Part shown: piece after piece, positions 1 to 5,437 of the stretch
Layout of the letters: each line of letters opens with the position of its first letter
How positions within the stretch are numbered: the first letter of the stretch is position 1
Assembly (NCBI GenBank): GCA_015661965.1
Contig: DQVA01000068.1
Coordinates: 1 to 5,823, forward strand
DNA from: Candidatus Bipolaricaulota bacterium
Lineage (GTDB): Bacteria > Bipolaricaulota > Bipolaricaulia > Bipolaricaulales > Bipolaricaulaceae
Reading direction: 5' to 3'
DNA length: 5,823 nucleotides
Notes under the pieces: model-generated
What the model was told of the DNA's origin: nothing
Seen by the model: only the letters and a program-made list of their open reading frames with translations
Databases searched by the model: none
Made by a program: the position numbers and the translations under genes

Positions 1-712
1 CGAACTTGGGGGTGACGGACACCGTCTTGCCGTCCACGGGGAACGTAACCGAGATGTCGAAGGAGATGCCGCAGCAGATGGGGAACACGTCGTTGAGAGA
101 GAACATCACGTAGTCGAAGCCCTCCACCTTGTTGAACGCGAACTCGAAGTCATAGGTCACGCCGCAGCACAGGGACAGCCCGGAGAAGGACACCCACAGG
201 TCGTGGAAGTAGATGCCGGTGCAGCAGTCCACAAAGGTAAGCCCGGCCGACACCGGATCGGCGGTGATCCCAAGGGAGTACACCATCTCGGCGTCAGCGG
301 TGTTTGAACCGGTTTGGGGACAGTATTTGTAGTCAGGGGTCTGGGTGGTGTGGGAGATGGTAAGGTCAAAGTTGACCCCGGCGAAGTCCAGCACCGCCTC
401 CATCCAGGCGGACTCGTACTCAACCGCCTGCGGGTCGAACTCCATGCCGCCGGTGATGGACAGCGCCCCCAGGGTGCCGGACACGGAGAAGTCCTGCTGG
501 GTGAAGCTGAGGCCGGTGGCCCCGCCGGTGAACCCGGTGACGCTGGTGATGGCCCAGCCGGCCATGTCATAGGTGATGGTCAAGGTGGTGGAATCGAGCC
601 CAAGGGTAGGAAGAATGTCGAGACACGTCTCCCAGCTACCGGAAAACATCTGGGCCATGCCCGCAAATCCAAACAAGCTCACAGCTGCAAAAATCGCGAG
701 AGCCCGCTTCAT
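1..712 (-). CDS. Secreted beta-rich protein with three vicinal-cysteine repeats; 5' part, unknown function
   Basis: This frame is open from an ATG at 712 to the left edge, giving 237 N-terminal residues without a stop. The start is set by AAAGGAGGT (719-727), seven bases before the ATG. Residues 1-20 look like a Sec signal peptide: MKR, a hydrophobic stretch, then GMA before Q21. The mature part is rich in Thr, Ser, Gly and aromatics, with alternating polar/hydrophobic runs as in beta strands (for example LTITYDMAGWAI). Cysteines lie at 30 and 131 and as pairs at 163-164, 182-183 and 213-214. Each pair is followed by a similar stretch: CCTGIYFHD, CCGVTYDFE, CCGISFDIS. I do not recognise the family. 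It could be a periplasmic, outer-membrane or surface beta protein. Its own promoter and a strong SD suggest good expression. The C terminus is outside the window. The reading frame and export are well supported; the function is unknown. Confidence 0.85.
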   Translation of the reverse strand, partial: MKRALAIFAAVSLFGFAGMAQMFSGSWETCLDILPTLGLDSTTLTITYDMAGWAITSVTGFTGGATGLSFTQQDFSVSGTLGALSITGGMEFDPQAVEYESAWMEAVLDFAGVNFDLTISHTTQTPDYKYCPQTGSNTADAEMVYSLGITADPVSAGLTFVDCCTGIYFHDLWVSFSGLSLCCGVTYDFEFAFNKVEGFDYVMFSLNDVFPICCGISFDISVTFPVDGKTVSVTPKF

Positions 713-718
713 CTACGT

Positions 719-727
719 ACCTCCTTT
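719..727 (-). promoter_or_regulatory. Strong Shine-Dalgarno site for the left-edge secreted protein
   Basis: On the minus strand AAAGGAGGT lies seven bases before the ATG at 712. It is a long match to the anti-SD end of 16S rRNA and decides the start codon. Confidence 0.85.
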
Positions 728-742
728 GCAGATCTTGGATTT

Positions 743-758
743 CCGAAAGGCCTTTCGG
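743..758 (-). repeat. Perfect 16-bp palindrome in the leader of the secreted-protein gene
   Basis: CCGAAAGGCCTTTCGG reads the same on both strands. It lies in the predicted untranslated leader, between the promoter and the SD site of the gene starting at 712. As RNA it could form a six-pair stem with a GGCC loop, and as DNA it could be a site for a dimeric protein. No U-tract follows on the minus strand, so it is not a terminator. A role in mRNA stability or as an operator is inference. Confidence 0.5.
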
Positions 759-837
759 GATCCCAACATCCCATAGCCTAAGCTTCGCTCCCCTCCTCTC
801 TCACCCCCTTCCACAGGATCTTCACATCACGTGTGTC

Positions 838-866
838 ATTCTAGCGAGGGACAGCCGGGATGTCAA
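838..866 (-). promoter_or_regulatory. Sigma70-type promoter for the left-edge secreted protein
   Basis: On the minus strand a perfect TTGACA (861-866) is followed by a 17-base spacer and TAGAAT (838-843), five of six matches to the -10 consensus. Transcription would start near 831, giving a leader of about 118 bases before the ATG at 712, unusually long for a simple gene. The leader holds the palindrome at 743-758 and the strong SD. Confidence 0.8.
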
Positions 867-902
867 GACCTGGCCACGGTTTGTCTCCTCCATAACCTTT
901 GA

Positions 903-922
903 CCGGGGCGCCCCCGCCCCGG
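903..922. repeat. GC hairpin, 8-bp perfect stem with 4-base loop
   Basis: CCGGGGCG and CGCCCCGG flank a CCCC loop. It lies upstream of the promoter at 838-866 and downstream of the SLH gene. The flanks have no U-tract in either direction, so it is not a textbook intrinsic terminator. It may help block read-through into the gene to the left. Confidence 0.4.
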
Positions 923-1058
923 CCACCTCCACGTCTCAACCAAGTCGGCTTCGGCCACGTCCTCGCCGGACAAATTGCGGCCAGTTTTATTTTCCCGCCG
1001 TCCTGCCCCTCGGCGGGGCGGCCCTCTCGCCCCGGTTTCTTCATAGTTAATAGGAGAA

Positions 1059-1096
1059 CCCGTTGCCGGACCGCGGAACTCGGCCCGGACAACGGG
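1059..1096 (-). terminator. Possible transcription terminator of the SLH gene
   Basis: CCCGTTG (1059-1065) pairs with CAACGGG (1090-1096). The stem continues through CCGG/CCGG after one bulged A, giving about 11 pairs, with a further CCG/CGG pairing inside. It begins about 27 bases beyond the stop codon of the minus-strand SLH gene. The following minus-strand sequence (TTCTCCTATT) is only moderately U-rich, so termination may be weak. The rest of 713-1123 shows no convincing gene. Confidence 0.4.
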
Positions 1097-1123
1097 CCCT
1101 GGATGCCTGCACCCGCCGGTCCC

Positions 1124-1663
1124 CTACCAGAAGATGGCCATGGCCACCGCCGCCACCCCCAGCAGCACCCCGGTGATCCCCAGCAGGAAGTTTGTCCTCA
1201 CCTGGCCGGCGAAGTTCCCCGCCCCGGGCTGGGCCTTGAGGGCTTGCACCTCCGCCGAAAGCGCCGTAACGCTGTTCCGCAGGGACCCGAGCTGCCCCGA
1301 AGTGTTCCGTACCTCCGCCTGCAGGGACTGGAGCTGGGCCTCTACACTGCCGATCTGGGCATCCACGGCGGCGACATCCAGCCCCGGCTGGGCCTGGGAC
1401 AGGCTCTGCATGGCCCGATAGATCCACAGGGCGGCGTCATACCGCAGCAGGGCCTGGTCGCCCCGGAACTCCCCCCCGGTCTCGGCCACGTTCAGCACCC
1501 CGGCGTCCACCAGATACCGGATGGCCGCATAGGCCGGATGAGCGGGGTCCACGTCGATGTAAAGCCCGCCGGTCCCCCCGCCCCCGGCGATCCCCGGGGT
1601 GAGCCCCCATACCGAGACCAGCGCCACCCCCACCAGCAGCACAGCTACTTTCCTTCCCCTCAT
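1124..1663 (-). CDS. SLH-domain / coiled-coil envelope protein with C-terminal membrane helix (Omp-alpha-like)
   Basis: This is a 179-residue exported protein. Residues 1-26 form a signal peptide: an RGRK start, a hydrophobic core VAVLLVGVALVSVWGL, and a likely cut after GIA. Residues 35-84 match one SLH domain: YIDVDPAHPAYAAIRYLVDAG, then a Gly/Phe turn (GGEFRGD) and LLRYDAALWIYRAM. Residues 97-143 are a heptad-rich coiled coil with few helix breakers. Residues 159-178 are a hydrophobic helix ending four bases before the stop region, at Phe-Trp. In Thermotoga Omp-alpha and similar proteins the SLH domain binds peptidoglycan-linked polymer, the coiled coil spans the periplasm and the C terminus sits in the outer membrane. 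The same role here is inference. The usual rods are much longer, so this is a miniature version. The ATG at 1663 was chosen because it gives a clean signal peptide after a G-rich SD (about 1670-1676); an in-frame longer start would cover the promoter. Confidence 0.85.
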   Translation of the reverse strand: MRGRKVAVLLVGVALVSVWGLTPGIAGGGGTGGLYIDVDPAHPAYAAIRYLVDAGVLNVAETGGEFRGDQALLRYDAALWIYRAMQSLSQAQPGLDVAAVDAQIGSVEAQLQSLQAEVRNTSGQLGSLRNSVTALSAEVQALKAQPGAGNFAGQVRTNFLLGITGVLLGVAAVAMAIFW

Positions 1664-1697
1664 CCTGATCCCCCCTTCAGTTAGGAAGTTCTGCGCT

Positions 1698-1726
1698 AGC
1701 CTAGGGCGTTTGCCTTTCGGTGTCAA
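1698..1726 (-). promoter_or_regulatory. Sigma70-type promoter of the SLH gene
   Basis: On the minus strand a perfect TTGACA (1721-1726), a 17-base spacer and TAGGCT (1698-1703) are present. The -10 box keeps the three most conserved positions (TA...T). Transcription would start near 1691 and give a leader of about 27 bases before the ATG at 1663. It stands back to back with the liv promoter, with 30 bases between the two -35 boxes. Confidence 0.65.
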
Positions 1727-1756
1727 GCCCAGCCAACCATGCCAGGCGTAGTGAGG

Positions 1757-1785
1757 TTGACAGGGCCGCCCGGCCGCCGTATATA
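1757..1785 (+). promoter_or_regulatory. Sigma70-type promoter of the liv operon
   Basis: TTGACA (1757-1762), a 17-base spacer and TATATA (1780-1785) predict a start near 1792 and a leader of about 154 bases before livG. The spacer contains the inverted repeat GGCCG-CC-CGGCC (1764-1775), which could be an operator overlapping the promoter. The operator idea is inference; GC-rich spacers can form such repeats by chance. Confidence 0.75.
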
Positions 1786-1830
1786 GCAAGCTGAACTATG
1801 GACCGGATTACAAGGCGCGGCCAGGAGGTG

Positions 1831-1869
1831 ATGCTGGGGCTAGGGCACGTGTACTTTACCTGGGCCTAG
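1831..1869 (+). CDS. Possible 12-residue leader peptide upstream of livG
   Basis: ATG at 1831 opens a frame reading MLGLGHVYFTWA, stopping with TAG at 1867-1869, one base before the 13-bp hairpin. The same frame can start at ATG 1798, near the predicted transcript 5' end, giving 23 residues. AGGAGGTG (1823-1830) is a full match to the anti-SD sequence, but its GGAGG core is only two bases from ATG 1831, closer than usual. Two Leu and one Val codons are present, not a clear run of regulatory codons. Translation is unproven. Confidence 0.25.
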   Translation: MLGLGHVYFTWA

Positions 1870-1898
1870 GCAACCCATTGGCCGAGCCAATGGGTTGC
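1870..1898 (+). repeat. Perfect 13-bp hairpin in the liv leader
   Basis: GCAACCCATTGGC (1870-1882) and GCCAATGGGTTGC (1886-1898) are exact inverted repeats around a CGA loop. Five bases (GAAAG) separate it from the terminator stem. Because no U-tract follows directly, it is more likely a regulatory stem, protein site or 3'-end processing signal than a terminator. Confidence 0.7.
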
Positions 1899-1903
1899 GA
1901 AAG

Positions 1904-1925
1904 AAGCGGCAAAGTGCCGCTTTTT
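1904..1925 (+). terminator. Intrinsic terminator between the liv promoter and livG
   Basis: AAGCGGCA (1904-1911) pairs with TGCCGCTT (1915-1922) around an AAG loop. The run of T from 1921 to 1925 is followed by GTATTT. This is a textbook Rho-independent terminator on the plus strand. It ends 20 bases before the livG ATG and leaves the livG SD downstream of it, the position expected of an attenuator. Confidence 0.75.
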
Positions 1926-1945
1926 GTATTTGGAGGTGGGCGAGG

Positions 1946-2713
1946 ATGCTGGCGATCGAGGGGGTCAGCAAAAGATTCGGGGGCCTGTGGGCGGTCAGGG
2001 ATTGCTCCCTGACCGTGGAGCAAGGCACCATCACCGGGCTGATCGGGCCCAATGGGGCCGGCAAGACCACCCTGTTTCACATCATCACCGGGTTTTACCG
2101 CCCGGATCGGGGCCGGATCACCTTCCGGGGGGAGGACGTCACCGGCCAGTCCCCGTTCCGCCTGTTCCACAAAGGCCTTTACCGCACCTTCCAGATCCCG
2201 CGGGCGTTCCCGGAGATGACGGTGCTGGAGAACCTGATGCTGGTGCCGGGAAACCAGTGTGGGGAGCTGCTTTGGAACCCCATCTTCTGCCCCCGGCGGG
2301 TGCGGAAGGAGGAACGGCTGCTGCTGCGGCGGGCCCAGGAGGTGCTGGAGTTCGTGGGCTTGGCCCCGTTGGCCGGGGCGCTGGCCGGGACCCTGTCCGG
2401 GGGACAGAAGAAGCTCTTGGAGCTGGCGCGGGCGCTGATGGCCCAGCCCAAGCTGGTGCTGCTGGACGAGCCCGGGGCCGGGGTCAACCCCACCCTGATG
2501 AACAAGCTCGCCGCCCGTATCCGCCAGCTCGCCCAGGGCTTCGGGGTCACCGTGTTCCTGATCGAACACGACATGGACCTGGTCATGAACCTGTGCGACC
2601 CGGTGATCGTGATGTCCGAGGGGCGGGTGCTCACCCAGGGGGCCCCGGCCCAGGTCAGGACCGACCCCCGGGTGATCGAGGCCTACTTGGGCGGACAGTA
2701 TGCCGTTGCTTGA
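1946..2713 (+). CDS. livG: LivG-type ABC transporter ATPase (branched-chain amino acid importer)
   Basis: This is a 255-residue cytoplasmic ATPase, the usual LivG length. Walker A GPNGAGKT is at 34-41, the Q-loop Gln at 83 in TFQIPR, the signature LSGGQKK at 150-156, Walker B LVLLDEP at 170-176, a D-loop GAGVNP at 177-182 and the switch His at 208 in LIEHDMDLV. The TFQ..R.F..MTV.EN stretch and the C-terminal VIEAYLGG are typical of LivG. The signature is the canonical LSGGQ rather than the LSYGQ-like form of many proteobacterial LivG. ATP hydrolysis would drive uptake through LivH-LivM as a partner of LivF. ATG 1946 follows GGAGG (1932-1936) by nine bases. An in-frame TTG at 1895 lies inside the leader hairpin and lacks an SD, so it was not used. 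The first gene of the operon; its last 14 bases overlap livF. Confidence 0.95.
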   Translation: MLAIEGVSKRFGGLWAVRDCSLTVEQGTITGLIGPNGAGKTTLFHIITGFYRPDRGRITFRGEDVTGQSPFRLFHKGLYRTFQIPRAFPEMTVLENLMLVPGNQCGELLWNPIFCPRRVRKEERLLLRRAQEVLEFVGLAPLAGALAGTLSGGQKKLLELARALMAQPKLVLLDEPGAGVNPTLMNKLAARIRQLAQGFGVTVFLIEHDMDLVMNLCDPVIVMSEGRVLTQGAPAQVRTDPRVIEAYLGGQYAVA

Positions 2714-3404
2714 AGCAAGGGAAATCCACTCCGGCTACGGGGGGATGGAGGTCCTGCACGGGGTGTCCGTGACCTTGGCGGCCGGGGAACTGGTGACCAT
2801 CATCGGCCCCAACGGGGCGGGGAAATCCACCCTGCTCAAGACCATGTTCGGGCTCCTCACCCCCACCCAGGGCACGGTGAGCCTGGGGGAGGAGGACATC
2901 ACCGGTGCCCCCCCGCACCGCATCGTGCGCCACGGGATGTGCTACGTGCCCCAGGTGGACAACGTGTTCCCCTCCCTCACCGTGGAGGAGAACCTGCAGA
3001 TGGGCGCGTTCATCCTGCGGGGGGGGATCGAGGCCCGGCTGGCGCGGGTGTACGAGCTGTTTCCGGTCCTGAAGGACCGGCGCCGCCAACGGGTGGGGAA
3101 GATGTCCGGGGGGGAGCGGCAGATGGTGGCCATGGGCCGGGCGCTGATGCTGGACCCCCAAGTGCTGCTACTGGACGAGCCCACCGCCGCCCTGGCTCCT
3201 AACCTGGTGGAACAGGTGTTCCAGAGCATCCAGGCCATCGTGGGGTCAGGGGTGGGGGTGCTGATGGTGGAGCAGAACGCCCGCCAGTCGCTGGCCATCG
3301 CGGACCGGGGGTACGTGCTGGTGGACGGGCGCAACCGCCGCGAGGGCTCCGGGCAAGAACTCCTCGCCGACGAGGAGATCGGCCGGCTGTTCTTGGGAGG
3401 CTAG
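2700..3404 (+). CDS. livF: LivF-type ABC transporter ATPase (branched-chain amino acid importer)
   Basis: This is a 234-residue second ATPase of the importer. Walker A GPNGAGKST is at 36-44, the Q-loop Gln at 85 in CYVPQ, the signature MSGGERQ at 135-141 and Walker B VLLLDEP at 155-161. At the switch position it has MVEQNARQSLAIADRGYVL (189-207), with Gln in place of the usual His. That is the normal LivF form and the best mark separating it from LivG; the C-terminal FLGG also fits. It should pair with LivG under the LivH-LivM membrane dimer. The ATG at 2700 lies 14 bases inside livG and has only a weak SD (TTGGGCGG), so it probably depends on translational coupling. Only two bases separate its stop from the livH start. 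Confidence 0.95.
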   Translation: MPLLEAREIHSGYGGMEVLHGVSVTLAAGELVTIIGPNGAGKSTLLKTMFGLLTPTQGTVSLGEEDITGAPPHRIVRHGMCYVPQVDNVFPSLTVEENLQMGAFILRGGIEARLARVYELFPVLKDRRRQRVGKMSGGERQMVAMGRALMLDPQVLLLDEPTAALAPNLVEQVFQSIQAIVGSGVGVLMVEQNARQSLAIADRGYVLVDGRNRREGSGQELLADEEIGRLFLGG

Positions 3405-3406
3405 CC

Positions 3407-4309
3407 GTGTGGGAACGCATCCCCCAGCTCATCGTATATGGATTGGTGTCCGGCAGCGTGATCACCTTGGGGGCGGTGGGGCTCTCCCTCACCTACTCCA
3501 TTTTGCGGTTCTCCAACTTCGCCCACGGGGATCTGATGACCAGCGGCGCCTACCTGGGGTTGGGGTTCCTGGTGCTGTTTTCCCCCTTGCTTCCGGGCAG
3601 GTTCGGACCGCTCTCCTTCGGGCCGGCCCTGATCCCGGCGGTGCTGTGCGCCATGGCCGCCAACGCCGCCCTGGCCATCGGCATCGACCGGCTGGTGTAC
3701 CGGCACTTGCGCCGGGCCAAGGCGGTGCTGCTGCTCATGGCGTCGGTGGGGGTGGCGTTCGTGCTGCGGAACCTGATCCTGTTTTCCGCCGAGGCTGACC
3801 CCCTTTACTTCTCCCACCACATCCAGCGGGCATTGAGGATCGGGGGAGTACGGGTGAAGGCGGATCAGTTGTTCATCCTGGGGGTGGCCGTACTGGCGGT
3901 GCTGTTCCTGCACGTGCTTCTCCGCTATACCAAGACGGGCAAGGCGATGCGGGCCATGGCCGATAACCCGGAGCTGGCCCAGGTAAGCGGCATCAACACC
4001 GAGCGGGTGGTGGCCTGGACCTGGGCGGTGGGGGCGGCCCTGGCCGCCTTGGGCGGGATCCTGTCCGGGATAGAGAACAAGCTGGTCACCCCCGAGTTGG
4101 GCTGGCAGACCCTGCTGCCCCTGTTCGCCGCCGTGATCCTGGGCGGGATCGGCTCTCCGTATGGAGCCATGTTGGGGGGGATGACCATCGGCCTGGCGGA
4201 GGAGGTATCCACCGCCTTCATCTCCACCGCCTACAAGCCGGCGGTGGCGTTCGGGATCCTGGTGCTGATGCTGCTGGTGCGGCCACAGGGCTTGCTGGGG
4301 AGGCGATGA
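3407..4309 (+). CDS. livH: LivH-type branched-chain amino acid ABC transporter permease
   Basis: This is a 300-residue inner-membrane permease of usual family length. It begins at GTG 3407, six bases after GGGAGG (3395-3400), which lies inside the end of livF. Hydrophobic segments fall near residues 8-29, 44-62, 74-95, 106-126, 153-173, 202-222, 234-255 and 278-292. The N-terminal stretch YSILRFSNFAHGDLMTSGAYL (30-50) is the hallmark of LivH. The cytoplasmic coupling loop that meets the ATPases is at 178-201 (GKAMRAMADNPELAQVSGIN). The C terminus ends in LLVRPQGLLGRR, as is typical. It should form the translocation path together with LivM. Its stop overlaps the livM start. Substrate class is inferred from family; leucine, isoleucine or valine are likely, but related systems carry other amino acids or urea. 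Confidence 0.94.
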   Translation: MWERIPQLIVYGLVSGSVITLGAVGLSLTYSILRFSNFAHGDLMTSGAYLGLGFLVLFSPLLPGRFGPLSFGPALIPAVLCAMAANAALAIGIDRLVYRHLRRAKAVLLLMASVGVAFVLRNLILFSAEADPLYFSHHIQRALRIGGVRVKADQLFILGVAVLAVLFLHVLLRYTKTGKAMRAMADNPELAQVSGINTERVVAWTWAVGAALAALGGILSGIENKLVTPELGWQTLLPLFAAVILGGIGSPYGAMLGGMTIGLAEEVSTAFISTAYKPAVAFGILVLMLLVRPQGLLGRR

Positions 4310-5334
4310 TGGACGTCCTGGTAGGGATCCTCAACTATCTCCTGTTCTTCTCCATCACCGCCGGGGTGTATGCGGTGCTGGCCCTGGGGCTGAACGTCCA
4401 GTGGGGCTACACGGGCCTGTTCAACATCGGGGTGGCGGGTTTCTACGCGGTGGGGGCGTACACCTCCGCCCTTGTATCCGGCCCGCCCCCGGGGGCCCTG
4501 GACTGGCGCGTCTTCGGGGGCTGGGGCCTCCCGTTTCCCATGGGCTTCGCGGCCGCCGGGGTCGTGGCAGCACTCGTGGCCCTGCTCATCGGCTGGATCA
4601 CCATCCGGCTGAAGGAGGATTATCTGGCCATCGCCACCATCGGCATCGCCGAGGTATTGCGCCTCATCATCAAGAACGAGGCCTGGCTTACCAACGGGGT
4701 GTGGGGCCTGAAGAACATCCCCTCCCCCTGGTTCCAGCCGGTCCAGTCCGGGGTGACCGCGTTCCTTGCGGCCCGGCCGCAGCTCCCGGGCTGGCTGGTT
4801 TCCCTGCTCAAAGGGGCCTATAGCTGGGTGTACTTGGGGCTGTTGGCGGCAGTGATCCTGGCCCTGTATTTCCTGGTGGAGCGGGCCCTCCGGTCCCCTT
4901 GGGGGCGGGTGCTGCGGGCCATCCGGGAGGACGAGGTGGCGGCCGCCGCCCAGGGGAAGAACGTGGCCGCCTTCAAATTGCAGGCGTTCGTGCTGGGCTC
5001 GGCCATCATGGGCCTGGCCGGGAGCTTGTACGCCCACTACGCCCGCTACCTAAGCGTGGAGAAGTTCGAACCCCTATATGGCACGTTCATCGTGTGGGTG
5101 ATGTTGGTGGCCGGGGGGGCCGGGAACAACAAGGGGGCCATCCTGGGGGCGTTCCTCATCTGGGGGTTGTGGGCGGGCACCGATTTCCTCACCGGGTACC
5201 TGCCCTTATCCGACGTGCGGGCAAGTGCCCTGCGGGTGGTGCTGATCGGGGTGCTGTTGGTGGGGATCCTGCTGGTGCGCCCCCGGGGGATTCTGGGGGA
5301 GGAGAAGTTCGTGTCCCGGCTGTTTAAGGGTTGA
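4309..5334 (+). CDS. livM: LivM-type branched-chain amino acid ABC transporter permease
   Basis: This is a 341-residue permease that pairs with LivH. Hallmarks are WGYTGLFNIGVAGFYAVGAY (32-51), the RLKEDYLAIATIGIAEVLR stretch (100-118), a GVWGLKNIP loop (130-138), the coupling loop SPWGRVLRAIREDEVAAAAQ (196-215), and the C-terminal LLVRPRGILGEE. Several hydrophobic segments lie between these (for example 12-30, 79-98, 172-190, 226-242, 258-271, 308-324). Two ATGs stand in tandem at 4306 and 4309. The SD GGGGAGG (4297-4303) lies two bases before the first and five before the second, so I chose the second; the difference is one residue. Either start overlaps the livH stop (ATGATGG), implying translational coupling. 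It is the last gene of the operon. No U-tailed terminator follows it on the plus strand. Confidence 0.94.
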   Translation: MDVLVGILNYLLFFSITAGVYAVLALGLNVQWGYTGLFNIGVAGFYAVGAYTSALVSGPPPGALDWRVFGGWGLPFPMGFAAAGVVAALVALLIGWITIRLKEDYLAIATIGIAEVLRLIIKNEAWLTNGVWGLKNIPSPWFQPVQSGVTAFLAARPQLPGWLVSLLKGAYSWVYLGLLAAVILALYFLVERALRSPWGRVLRAIREDEVAAAAQGKNVAAFKLQAFVLGSAIMGLAGSLYAHYARYLSVEKFEPLYGTFIVWVMLVAGGAGNNKGAILGAFLIWGLWAGTDFLTGYLPLSDVRASALRVVLIGVLLVGILLVRPRGILGEEKFVSRLFKG

Positions 5335-5356
5335 ACCAGCCCCGCGCTTCTCCCAC

Positions 5357-5393
5357 CCATGGCCACGGCGGGTGCCGAGCTCACCGCCCATGG
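5357..5393 (+). other. Imperfect inverted repeat downstream of livM
   Basis: CCATGG occurs at 5357-5362 and 5388-5393 and can pair with itself. Inside, GGCGGGTG (5367-5374) and CACCGCC (5382-5388) form a bulged stem that competes for one base. In addition TTCTCCCA (5348-5355) is complementary to TGGGAGAA (5404-5411). The liv transcript may end in this folded region, but no U-tract follows, so intrinsic termination is not shown. Confidence 0.3.
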
Positions 5394-5409
5394 ATTCCCT
5401 AGTTGGGAG

Positions 5410-5437
5410 AAAAAGGGGCCGGCGGGTGGCCGGCCCC
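5410..5437 (-). terminator. Intrinsic terminator of the LivK-like gene
   Basis: On the minus strand GGGGCCGGC (5429-5437) pairs with GCCGGCCCC (5415-5423) around a five-base loop. TTTTT (5410-5414) follows directly. It begins about 20 bases after the stop codon of the minus-strand substrate-binding protein gene. The hairpin may also slow plus-strand transcription from livM, but there is no U-tract in that direction. Confidence 0.85.

Larger units (their letters stand above)
1792..1945 (+). promoter_or_regulatory. Structured leader (candidate attenuator) of the liv operon
   Basis: The predicted untranslated leader holds, in order: a possible long-range stem GGCCAGG (1819-1825) with CCUGGGCC (1859-1866, one bulge) that would pair over part of an SD-like AGGAGGTG; a mini-ORF ending at 1869; a perfect 13-bp hairpin (1870-1898); an intrinsic terminator (1904-1925); and the livG SD GGAGG (1932-1936). 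A terminator between promoter and first gene implies that read-through is controlled or that most transcripts end as a short RNA of about 134 bases. The 13-bp hairpin and the terminator do not overlap, so they are not mutually exclusive as in a classical attenuator. I saw no T-box consensus and recognise no known riboswitch. Confidence 0.55.

Noticed and set aside
713..769. 18-codon frame in the leader of the secreted-protein gene, stop TAG directly before its ATG
   Set aside because: No SD within the normal distance and a basic, featureless peptide. The abutting stop could be chance in a short stretch.
828..833. CACGTG hexamer near the predicted start of the secreted-protein transcript, also at 1846-1851 in the liv leader
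   Set aside because: A six-base palindrome occurring twice in several kilobases is expected by chance, and its positions relative to the two promoters differ.
841..1092. Minus-strand frame of 83 codons between the SLH gene and the secreted-protein gene
   Set aside because: No SD, low-complexity Gly/Arg/Pro composition, and it runs through the promoter at 838-866 and the hairpins.
899..1684. Long plus-strand open frame of 261 codons opposite the SLH gene
   Set aside because: It is proline/glycine/arginine-rich with no recognisable domain and lies antisense to a gene with a signal peptide, SLH domain, coiled coil and promoter. It is a by-product of high GC.
1895..1945. N-terminal extension of LivG from TTG 1895
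   Set aside because: It would start inside the 13-bp hairpin and translate through the terminator without an SD. ATG 1946 has GGAGG at the right distance and gives the normal LivG N terminus.
3266..3280. Missing switch histidine in LivF (Gln in VEQNA)
   Set aside because: Gln at this position is usual for LivF, including the E. coli protein, so it is not a defect.
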